From: Triops longicaudatus
Taxonomy: Eukaryota > Arthropoda > Branchiopoda > Notostraca > Triopsidae
NCBI GenBank assembly: GCA_022885665.1
Contig: JAGQDJ010000017.1
Span: forward strand, 434,001-498,000
Reading direction: 5' to 3'
Length of the DNA stretch: 64,000 bases
Positions within the stretch are counted from its first letter, which is position 1, and the number at the start of each line of letters is the position of its first letter. A model generated the notes under the pieces. The model had not been told where the DNA came from, ran no database searches, and saw nothing but the letters and a program-made list of their open reading frames with translations. This document shows positions 13,701-25,700 of the stretch, one piece after another. The translations under genes and the position numbers were made by a program.

Positions 13701-16700
13701 GTTTGTCTATATAATGGAGTTTAAGCTGGGCGGTTTCTCTTTGTTTCTGACAGGTGACGGAAATGGGTGGAGCCACGGGTCTTATGGCGGAGGGTGCTGG
13801 AATTCCTGCGGAAAAGCGAAAAGCCGAGGAAGGCGACGTCTCGAAGGAAGTTAAAAGGGTAAAATAAAAAAAATCGAATAAAATATGAAGTCAGAAACTT
13901 AAACTTCCGTGAGAAAAAAAGACGATCCCCTTAAGTTTATCACGGTACAAGCCTTGCCGGATACTGGTCCTCGTTTGCATAAAACCTAAAGTTTAGAATC
14001 GCATGCTGATGTGCGTATTTCGCAGAGACTCGAATTTCTGAATTCCGTTTCTTTTTTTCTTTGCGTTGTCGGTGGATTTAGGCGAAAATTGAGACGAGAG
14101 CTCTGAAAGCTAAACGACCGGGATTCACCGAAGAACGGTACAACGAAACCGAGTACTACATCGACAACGGTACGTGAGATAACTTACGTCATATTCATAA
14201 GTAGGTAGGTTTACCGTTTCCGAGCCAGCTTGAGGTTGGCTCCGGAGTTGTTCCATCAAAAGTTCCTGCGTCTAAACGCGCATTTAGTCCCACTTGTATT
14301 ACATGCCATATTGCGTCCTCTTTTTGGATTCCCACGACTTGTCGCGCATCACATGCTCAAAAGAACGAGCTCATGTTTCTTCGCGAATTGTAGAAAATCT
14401 TCGATAATTTTTAGTCGCCCTTTTTGTCTTTGAAGTGGAGAACCTGTCGCGTAAAGCTTATAACTCTGTATGCTCTACCAACCCCTCTTCACAATCCTCA
14501 CAAACTGTGACGTCAGCGTGTTCTATTTTTCATCAGGTTTTTCATAATTGTATACTGACATCGGCAGGCCTTCGGGATCGACTTATTTTTAGCTCATTTA
14601 GGTTCCAAAGGAGAAAATCAACGCAACAGAACGCGATTCCCGAAGTAAATTTAGCTTTGAAAAAAACAAGTGCTTTTCCCCTATCCTGAAAGCGCAGATA
14701 AAATAAGATCCGTAGATAGTGTATTCCAGGTGTATGACTTCAGCTCCCCAGCCACTGAAAATGACGAATGAGGTTTTTTTTTTTAATTAAAAGCATGGAA
14801 AAATTCCTTGTGCAATTTATGATCTGTTTGTCGAAGGCGGAATTTTTTTTTATCTTTTCTTGCGAATCATAAAAGCCAGTTTAGCGTAGAAATTTTAGTG
14901 GGTTGTGTTGTACACCATTTTTTTTTTTTTTTTAATAGTACTGGTGTACTGTACGTGCTGTGAGTCTATAGGAGTTGTGGACGTATAGGAAGTAGCCAGT
15001 AGTAGCTTAGGAAGGAGATGGTTTGTAGTAGAATCCGAATGAGTTTCGTCTCCGTTTCAGGTTCTGGAACTTCCATTGTTGCAAAGAAGAAGAATCTTTT
15101 GTATGTAAGCGCTCGTACGAGTTTTCGAGATTTATGGTAGGCCATTTACTTTTGCACCCAAGTTCTTTTGTCTAGGTAAGAATGGTGACAGACTTTGTTT
15201 TGCAGTCCGCGACGTTTTCTTGATTACCTATGCTAATCAGATGGTTCCCACTTTCCCCATACAAGAGGAGACGGCTGGAATAGCCAAACTGGCTCCATGC
15301 GCCGTGGGTATCCCACAGCGAGATAAAGGCACAGAAGGAACACTGGCATATTTTATTTGAAAAAAGGGGGTAAGAAGTTAAGAGGGAGCGGAGTCGACGT
15401 TCTTTAGTTCTTTAACGAGGCTGAGCGTTGAAAAGACCGTGAAAGACGCTTCGTAAGACTTTGCCAAGAACGTTACTCTAAAAGTATACTGAACCTGAGT
15501 GTCGGTCATCGAGCGTACAAAAAGTCCTGCCAGGTTTGATTAAGTCAGGAGCGCAGGGGAGGGGCTAATTTCACAGTATAATTTCAAAATTTATGAAGCA
15601 TACCACAATACTTTCTTCGAGCTCCTAGGTCTGCGACCATTTTTATATTCTCAAAAGCCAGACTCGAAGTAAAAGGAGTTATCACTCGTCAAGTCCTGCA
15701 TAGTCGACCTTGATTCGTGCGAGATGACTTTGGCATACACAGTAATATCACCGTGTAGGCGGTTAATTAGTGCCGCCAAAATAGCGTGTAAACGAAAAGT
15801 CTAAATTTAACTGTGTTTAATATATAAAAGGTAAGGTTGTGTTCCACATTCCCAAAAAGGATACCCTTAATAAATGAATTTGAAATTATGATTTAAATAG
15901 AAAGTTTGGCCGTAAGGACCACTATAATTATGTATAATATTAAGTATGTTAGATAAAGGAATTATTAACCTTACTGCGTGATTTATTGCGTATTAAATAA
16001 TTTATATTGAAATCTCACGATAAAGGATACCGCCGGGACCGTAGACAGGATTTTTTTTAGGGGGGGGGGGAGATGATGGGGGGGGTATTACGCAATTTTA
16101 TTGGATATTTTCTATTTGTCTAACTTTACCATTGTAAAATAAAAACTTCGGGGAGGGATTAGCCATCCTAGGTTCGTACTTAAAATAGCTTTTATAACAG
16201 ACTTAAATTGGCTGTTATGTACACGGGCCAAAGTCCCTGAGAAATGAAACGCACTTAAGTCAGTATTGGCTATTACGGATAATCAGGTTTAATGGACAAA
16301 TTCTCCTTCCCCTTGGGTGTCTATTATAATGAGTCCACTGTTTTGGATTGAGTGACCTGTGGCAAAGAATTTGGGAAATTAAGACTGAATAATCGGAGAA
16401 GCTTAGCCCAGTGCCATTCTCCTTCGTACCTTCTACACAGGAGAAAAAAATTTGCCTGGCTCCGGAGTAGATCGTATCGGACTTCAAGCTCATTTATAAT
16501 TTATACTGTAAAAAAATGAGTTTGTATTATTTTTTTTTTTGTTATTCAGGTGCCAAAAACTGATAAAAAAAATATTATAAAAAATACTTTGCGTAATAAG
16601 TGTATCAAAATAGCCTAGGAAGTGTACGAAACACTTTAGCTTTTTAGTGTTGCAAGATGGCTAGAAATTCTATTTATTCAGGTTGGTAGGTGCCAACTTT

Positions 16701-19700
16701 TTCAAAAACTTTAAATAAAAATAAAGACCGTTTACGTGAAGCTCTATAGTGAGTCATTCTCAGCCATTTACTCCCTGGGAATTTGTAGTCAAAGATTACT
16801 AGACGGTTAGCTAATGCATTTTATTAGGATTTCCTTTCCAGGACAGCTACATCTAGCTTCCTTTCCTTTTTCCGAATTTCTATGGTCAGTAAAACCGCGA
16901 GTTCCCCGGCCGGAGGCGCGTTAAGGGTCCTACCGGTTGACAAGTTATGGCACCCAGTGCCACGGTAAGCTGGTTTTGGGCATTTTGCCGTGCAACGCTT
17001 GGAACATATGGGCCCGTGGACCAAAGCCTTGGTTGGCTACGCAGAACAAAAACGGTGGGACCCTAAAAGTAGCCTCCATATTGCCGTTAATCTTGGGACA
17101 TTTGCTAGCCCCTTATAACGCCAACAACCTGTCGTTGCTATGGTGATGTTTACTCCCAGAGAAGCAAGATTATGAATAGAAGGAGTGTGAAACATGAGAA
17201 AACAGTGTCTCCATTCCCAGAGCGAACGGAGAGCAAACCTTTTTGACGGCACGGCTCAGCACGTGCAATAGTACCAAACCAATTTCTGCGGGGGAAATGC
17301 GGAAAATGCTGTGTTTTCCGCAAAAATTTTTCTCTTGGCGTCGATACTGCATTGGCTCATTTGCCAAGAACTTGGTTCTTCGCATTCGTTACGCGAATAC
17401 GAATGTTTTAGGCAAACTCGCGGAAGAAATTCAGATTTATTTATTTGTTTCGTTATTATAACGGACGTTTGCTAGCAGTGGTGCTTGCTCAGCGTATTTA
17501 CATTTACTGCTTGTCGGTTTGCCTCTGCGAGCCTGGAGTTAACGGATGAAGTACGGAATGCTCCATGTTTTTGCCCTTTCCAGAAATGCAAATTCTAGAA
17601 ATTTTCGGGCACGTGGGTTGACTGACTATCGCTGTCTGCTTCTGTACAGTTCTTTACCATATTAATATAAAATGCTAATTTTCCGAAAAAAATGTCCATG
17701 GTAATAGAAGCGAAGTTTTTTTTTCAAAAAATGAAAGGAAATGTGATGTTCGGATGTTCAGTTTTTTGCGCAACAACAAAATAAAAAAACTATAATAAAT
17801 AAATGAAAATATCAAATAAAACTTCCTAAAATCTTTTCTTAAATGTTTACATGCAATAAAAATGGCTTAAATGGAAGTCTATTGAAATGAACCGTCGTAA
17901 AGTAGAATTTCGCTATAAAAAACCGTTTACAGCGAACTGTTGGCTATATTTAACGTATCTAATGATTGTGCCACATTTTGTAACTGTATCAAAAAACGTC
18001 CGATTTGCGCCTTGCTTATACAAGTGAAAGTGCGTACAAAATGAAAGTGAGAATAAAACGATGTATTCAGGATTGTACGATGGTACGAATTTACGCAACC
18101 GACAACAGCCGCGAGCTTAGACTTGAAATGAAACGAAAATGGAAATGAGCGTCCGATACAATGAACTTCGAATTACCGAAAACTTTCTGTTTATAAGAGA
18201 CTCTTTATAACGAAATTTTGTCTAGTGACAGTCGAAACAGTCAGTACTCCGATTTTATTCAACCCGATTATAGAAAATCTCGATTATGCAAAAAAAATTT
18301 TCCTTCACTGTGGGTTTTTGCGTTGATGTTGAAGCATTTATTTGTGAAATATTAGAACTTCCCCATAAAAGTCTCGCGGAAATATAATTAAACTACAAGG
18401 TCCAATTTATTTTTATCAACACTTGGTGTTGAAGTTTTCTAAAATGGTGACAAATATTACATTTTTACCTTAGATAAATTTTACATTTAAAATGTTCGTT
18501 TGGAACTAGGCTGCTAATCACTTTACAGAATCACATGTACCCAATTAGGGTAAACTAGCCGGATTTGAGAGCAACCGCATAATCTTGAGAGCGAGCTTGT
18601 TTGTTATAAGTAATCTTTATGGAATGCCCCGTTGCGATCCAAGGAGGCTTACAAGCACGCCTGTCTAGATCGGGGGTGACATTCGTAGTAAATTTACTGT
18701 CAGATTATTTTTGCGCTGTTGTAGACCATGTTTCATTTGCTGGAGACGTTGAGATTAGTTCTTGTGGAATGCCCAACCAGGGAAAAAATGACCAAAGAGA
18801 TACATAACTCGTACGCTAGTCTTGTCGGCGGCGTAACTTTTAATATCTAAAGGGTGGGGAGGTCTTTACATTACGACTGGGACGGGTACTTCTCGCGGAA
18901 AACCTTTAGTGAGCTTCGCATTTCCCGGGAGATCGAATGTATAGCTCGCGGATATTTGGGTTCTCTTTAAACCACCAATTACTGGGAAAGGGAATTGATG
19001 GGTCGGTACGCTGAGCTGTTTTATATTTATAGCCCTTTTCCGTGCGTTCATATTCTTCCCGCGCAAAGGCATGCAGTTACGAAATACTGGTCGATCTGTA
19101 GAGCTGCAGCGCAAATGCGTCCTGGGGAAGTTTTACTAGTAATCCCATGTCTCTGGAGATATCTAGGCATTCCAAGCGAGCTTCCCAACTTTGCCATATC
19201 CCAAAGAACGAAAGTTCTCTCCCTCCTTTACCCCAACACTCTGCCCTGCCGTTTAGCCACCGGCAAAACTTCCTATTTGACTGAATAACGGGTGCTGGTG
19301 CTCCCGTGTTTGCAAGTCTGGACGTGCAGGGAGGAAGCATGGGGTCGTAGTCGGTGGCAGTGAACATACGGATGAGTCTCAAATTTATACTCACCGGCGT
19401 AGGGTTATGGTAGTGGCAGAAAGGAGGTGTGTTGTCAAGACAGATGAAGTACACATCGCAGGCATCGATTTTTCTCTCGAGGGGTGCCGGGACCAGTTGT
19501 TCAAGCGCGCTTTCTCTTTCTTTCACTGGCAGTAGGGAGACAAAACAAGGGAAGCGCGCGAGGAATGACGGGCGTAAACGGGAGAAAGATGGAAGATATT
19601 CCGTCACTTCCCCACCTGTGGCCAAAAAATCTATTCCGTCGCCGTATTCGCGGTTGATATGGCCTAAGGCTCATTGCTTCGGACAGAAGACACGAAGAGA

Positions 19701-22700
19701 GTGGAAAGCGCAGCGCACAGCAACAAAAGGGCAGCCGAGCATACCCCAAGTGGCACCGGGGGTTAGGGTGAAAGCCTTGGGAGAGAAAACTCGATGAAGG
19801 TTCTTTAATATCTGTGGGAGCAAAACAGGGACTGAAAACATGTGGAATATGAAAACAAATAACAAGGCACGTCGCTTCGGTATTTTTTAAAAGATACTTT
19901 ACGGGAGAAGGATTCGTATGCTGTTTTCTTTTCTATGGCTTTGCTTGTTTATTTTGTGTGTTTTTCGGATCAGCTGTGGAGATTAGAAAAGAAATAGTCT
20001 TTGAAATTGTGTGGTATTCAGGTAGGATTCTTGTGGGAATAGGGTGTTTCTCTCAAGCGACAGTTCCTCCTGTCGTTTTGGTTTACTGTTATGGCACATT
20101 AGTCAGAAAAAGAGATAAACTTATGTCTGCTTGAAAAAACGCGCCAAATTAGCGTGTAGACCTAACGGTAGACCGAAATGAGTTCTTGGTAATTAAGGAT
20201 AGTTAAATTCAAATTCGTAGCTGTTATTTTCTGTTAAGTCGATACAATGCATTTCAGCTGGAAAATTTCACATAAGGTCAGAATATATTTTTTAAAAAGA
20301 AATTTGAAAGTTAAGGCAAAAGAATTAAACCGAGCAAAGCTCACGCCGATGAAAGAAAAAAAAATTAAAACATTTTTCGATTTTAAAGTTTTTATATTTC
20401 TTATGGTTTTCACCTCGCCGTTACGTGAGGAAAGAGGCAGTACGCTTTATTGTTGGTGCTGATAAGCTCAATTTTGTAACAGGTTTTTTGTAAAAAAAAA
20501 TATTAAGCAGAAACCAGCTGTATTTTTTTTTAAAAAAAAACTTTTTTTTTTACAGCTGCACTTTTTGTTAAGTCAGTTGCAGAAAGTCGTATAGTAAGTT
20601 ATGTTTAGCAATCGTGCTTGACAAGAAGCAATAAATAGCAAATGTGCCATAAATCAATCAGAAACTTAAAAGTCGAACAGCCCATCATGCTGTTAAATCT
20701 AAAATAACTCCTGTTAATCTGACTATGAAAATCGTAATTCGACTCGAATGAAAAAAATGTCCGGTCTGTAACACACATTGGACATGATTCATATTCAAAC
20801 AGACTAAAAAAAAGTTATGTTAAATTTAAGTCAGTTGTACCAGAGTCAAGGCAGGGAACATATTTTGCACCTGTAGTACAAAATTTCATTATTTTCTCAC
20901 CTTATTTCTATACCCGTGTCGGAAAAAAACTTGAAAGTTATGTCGTTAGCATACGATGTGAGCAGAAGCAAAGTAAGCTTTGGACGAAAGATCTCGTTAT
21001 TGCATATGTTAATTAACATAAGTGGAAAACATAAAAAAATAAGTTCGCCAGAAGTATCAAAAATAGAGAAACTAGAAGTTGTAGAGAATTATGAGATAGC
21101 GGGGTGTAGAAGGATATAAGTTGCGGTTTGGCTGTACAGAAAGTCTTCAATTTTCAAAAGAAAAAATTGCTTGGAGACTTGAAACTGTATAGCTTCCTGA
21201 GTTCCACCTCCCTGCACTTCAGGTCATTCGTTTTCGTAAACTTTCGTTGTTGCAAGTTGACCGTCTCTTTTCCTGTGACAGAAATTCGATCCACCGCGAG
21301 TCCAGTCGTCCTGATTTTGGGTCGACCAAGACCAAGAAACCAGTAGCGACTCAAACTTCGGACTCTACCTGTATTGGCAAACGAGCGCGTTTTCAACTTG
21401 ACAGCAGCTACGCGATAAAACTCTCAGATTGGACATTCAGCTTTAGTAAAGAGCTAATAAGGTCTTTAGAAGGGTAGGCCGGTGTTTCGCGAACTCTTTT
21501 ACCCCTTATCCACTGGTACTTATCGGAAAGTCTTTTTTTCTGCAATGCTGGTACAACATTATTAGCGAAGACGTCGCACTGACAAGTGAAGTCGCCTCGT
21601 TAGTCGGGAAAAAAACACATTGTTGCAAATTTAGAACAATTTGCCCAGGTTTAAGGCATATTATGCTGCAAAGAAAACCACGTGTTGCGAAACGCTTCTT
21701 GTAAGCCTAATGTCGATGAGATACGTTAAAAACTACCAGTATATACAATAGGCTACTGTATAGCAAAATCTTGAATGATTGAAGCTATGGATATGGAGCC
21801 AAATAAGCAATAATGATAATAGTAATAATAATAGTAACAATTATAATAAAATAAATAATAGTAATAATAATGTAAAAAATGGCCACGGTGGAGCCAAATA
21901 AGCACCACAGATAGCAGTTTAACAGTTTCTGATGGCCGAATTTTTAATGGATATTTTTGCGTAGCATGCTCTTTTATTATATTTTTGGCCATTGAAGTAT
22001 CTGCGCTTTAGTAAATGAATGCGTACACGTGACTTTGATTTTTAAATGCCAGTTTGTTAATTACTTGTCGTTGATTTAAGATGACTTAAGTTTTAATGTG
22101 AATTACGTAACTAGTTAATTAATCTATCGAAGTTTCCTTTTAACCGTGATAGTGTCTTACATTCCATTTTGTAGTGTGAGTATTCTATTTAGATAAATCG
22201 AATAGTTACAGTCAGAAGAGATCAATTAAACAGTGCTAGTTACAGAGGCTTTCGGTAGTTAATCCAAAAGCAGTTTTGTCGTCCTTTGTCCTTTTATCGT
22301 AGTGTGGGAAATTTATCTCTCCATAAGGAAAACTCTGTTTACAACTTGTGTCACGTTCTTACAATATCCGGAGTGGTTTAAAACAGCGAAAGGCATATGA
22401 TACTTGACAATGACACAGCATGACACATATCCCCTTTGACTACTATGCAGTAGAAGTTCTCTTATCCGTTCTTTAATGCACCGAAGCCCATGCTAGATAA
22501 TCATTAACCACATTAAGTGGCATACAAAGTATTAGAGTGCGTAGCACACAGGTGTTAAAAAGTAATTATGTGTAGTGATTTGTTAATTGTTAATAATTTG
22601 TTAAATTAACGATTTTTGTTTTATTTCTGCACCGCATTATACATGCATTAAAATGTGTTCAGGGCAAATACAGTAGAATTTCTCTATAACGTAACCTTAT

Positions 22701-25700
22701 ATAATGAACTGTTGGCTTTAGTAGGTGAGTTGTAAGGCCCGGAGCTAAGCCAATGTACAGAGTAAAGGTTTGGCGTAGCGAACTTACAACTCACCTACTA
22801 AAGCCAACAGTTGAACGCGAGATTTATTGAACCGGAGAAATCATGAAGAGCGTTTGCGTGTTGTAAGCCTATAAAAAGAGCTATTAATTGAGTTGTAAGC
22901 TAGTGAACTCAGAAATAAGATTAGCTGCACTTCTATCGAACTTTTTATTTGTGCTTACTGGACGATTTGTTACTGTCTTTCAGTATTGCACACTGTACTT
23001 TTTGCACAGAAGAAGCAACATAAAGGGGATTTTCAGGGGGTGAAAAAGGAAAATAAGGCCGGTTTAAGCGGAATCGGATGAAAGAGCTGATACTGCAATT
23101 CATTTATTACTTCCTAGATAGAGTTGACAAAGAAGGAAACTAACTTTCTTGATTAGCTAGTAATAAAAGATGAAAAGGAAGTATGCGTGAAGAGTAATAT
23201 CCGGTGGGGGCTTTATTGGTTTCGTGTAAGAAGGGGCAAGGGGAGAGAATGGGGACAAATCTGCTTTGTCCTCCTAGTATCGCCCCATCTTCTGATTGTA
23301 TTACGTGACCTCGGGGTGAAAAATAGTCACAGAGAGACTGGTACGGTACCTGTCGTGTACTGTTCCGAATCCCTACCCCGCAGGCAAAAAAGGAAAGAAA
23401 TACTCGGTCAACAAGAGCTGTGTGCGGATGGCCCTGAGTTCCGACTGGTACCGTGATGAGTGGGAGTTCGAGTTCATAACTGTGTTCATAACCCTTGTTT
23501 TGCTTGCCTACCAACTCACGCGAGCCATCATATTGGCTAGGGATATTGAAGCATAACTCTGGACAATGCATTGCTTGATAATAGGAAAAAGGTTTTACGC
23601 GTACCATGGAAAAGTAATGCATTGTGCTTTTTTATGAGACGAATCTGGGAGCAGGCTGTTTCCCTTAAGTACTTTTGGATCATGGGGTGGCTACATTTCA
23701 GGCTTACCTGAAATCAATGATCGAAACGATACGTAACGGAAGATTTTTTTTTTTTTTGCATTTAAGGTTCATAGTCCAAGATAATTTCTAGTGTTAAGAA
23801 TGCTTTAAAAGTTTCGTTTAACGCATGGTGTTGCACAGCAAAGGAAGGAAATGGTCCGGAAAAACGATGATTACATTTGTTGAATCAGTGTTCATTTTAA
23901 TTTAAGTGTCTTTTTTTTTCTTTTCTGTTATGCAGGCTTACGGAAAGTGCATCCTTATTACTTCACGTTTACTACCTTTACCAAAGGTCGTTGGGTGGGC
24001 GAGCGTATTCTGGATATCTTTGCGAAGGAGTTTAGAGCTCATCCAGTCGAGGAATACGTAAGATGTGTTTGCTTTTACGTTAGGATAACGAGTTTTTATT
24101 ATGCGATGCCTTTCTTACCGGCTTTTATAGGAACGGTGTATTAAAGCGGGCACGTTAACGGTAAATTACATGCCGGTAGATGTGGACTATCGTCTTAAGC
24201 ATAACGACCTTCTCGCCAACATAGTACACAGGTAAATTGTTATCTTACGTTGCCTTTATTCCTATTAGGGACATAGCTGCGAAAATAGTCTGGTGTATTT
24301 TTTATGAGCTTTAAAAAGTTTTGAGAAGTCAATGATCAGTTCCTAAAATGAAATTAAAAATGAATATTAAAGAAAAGATTTTAAAAAAGTGAATTTTCCC
24401 AATAAAGCACAAAAAGTTGCTAGTGCTTTATAAGGAAAATTCTTTTCTGTTAGGAAAATAGCCATTAAATTAAACAGTCATTTGTCATCGTCGTGGTGCT
24501 TCATGACTGTTGATGAAAGATCAGCTTCAGAAATCTTTCGAAGTTATTGCACCGTCGTTAGTATACGTACTTGCGATTTTTAAAGCAAAGTGTACATGTA
24601 TCTCTTATGCGCATCTCATTTTACGTTCTCTACATGGTGTGTGTGTACTTCTTTCAAAGTTTAATTTTTTTCCCCCTTTGGCCGGTTGGCCTCTTGTTTG
24701 CATTCAGCTCTTTTGTACTTCCCTTCCTTTGTATTTTCACACGCGTCGAAGAGGTATCTGCCGTTGTTCGCTTGTTCAAAGCTTGTTTCGACCCTAGTTA
24801 TTTTGTGCGTTACCTGCGTTAATGACTCCTTAAAATTCGTTATTCCGTTTATGGGTATAAAATTCATTAAAATATGATCAAATAATCTGCAGATCTATTG
24901 TTTCGACTTTTTATTGCTACGTAATGATTTTTCTTGCGAAAAAGATAGAAAAAAATAAAAATATAAAAAGTTCAACCTTTCTCTTTCTTGTAACTTACCT
25001 GCAACTACATCATCTACAAACCCATCCTTTCTCTTCTGTGGAAGTTTTCGAGCTGTAAAACTAGTTTTAGCTGATTGAAAAAGTGTTTAATGATTGACTA
25101 CTTGTCTTTTTTCGTTCCAGACACGAGAGACCCGTGATAGGTGACAAAATCGAGATTGTTCATTGCGACGAAGATCTTGTTGTAGTACACAAACCACCGT
25201 CTGTACCGGTAAGTCCCTGGCTGTCAACTTGTTTTCTTCCTTTTTTGCCCTTTTTTCGTGATCACAAGAAGTGCAGAATTATGGTTGCGTGTTTTGCGTG
25301 CACTGTTCCAAAGCCTATAGCAGAATCGATCGTTTTTCCACTTTTCACAATATATCCGGTGCCTGCTGGTCCCCAGCGTCTCCACATCACAAGCAAAACC
25401 GTCGCTTTCCAGTGTCGTATAACTCCCGAAAGTTGCACACAGTGCCATGAAACTAGGTTATTAAATAGCTTTACCCACTTGTCCTTATCTCCGTGTGTAT
25501 TCCGCGTTTCTCCAAGGGGAATAGTTCTTTTACAATCTCTTAATCAAATATAAATTCAAAACTTCTTGGGTAGCTTGGTCTTGAAGTTTGAAATTGAAAT
25601 CGTATGTCATGTGACTTTCTTATCAGCGGATTTAAATTGCAGGTTCATCCATGTGGGCGTTATCGACACAACACCGTCGTCTTTATCCTGGCCAAGGAGC

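Larger units (their letters stand above)
5442..13753 (+). other. Long first intron of RPUSD2
   Basis: No complete gene is supported inside it. It contains the candidate alternative exon at 10078-10305, a (AAT)n microsatellite and two groups of inverted-repeat elements (7221-7880 and 12668-13110). Longer open frames, such as 5525-6016 and 9750-10433, show no recognisable domains. The region from 8800 to 10300 is more GC-rich than its surroundings. Confidence 0.6.
14170..23935 (+). other. 9.8-kb intron of RPUSD2
   Basis: No gene is supported inside it. It holds family A elements at 17900-18222 and 22671 onward, a family B end at 18237, poly-T and poly-G tracts (one near 16058-16085), and GC-richer stretches at 16850-17400 and 18860-19800. 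Open frames of 182 codons (19077-19625, minus) and 160 codons (23140-23622, minus) occur, but neither shows recognisable features. Confidence 0.6.

Noticed and set aside
23140..23622. 160-codon minus-strand frame in the RPUSD2 intron
   Set aside because: No motif, and a length compatible with chance.
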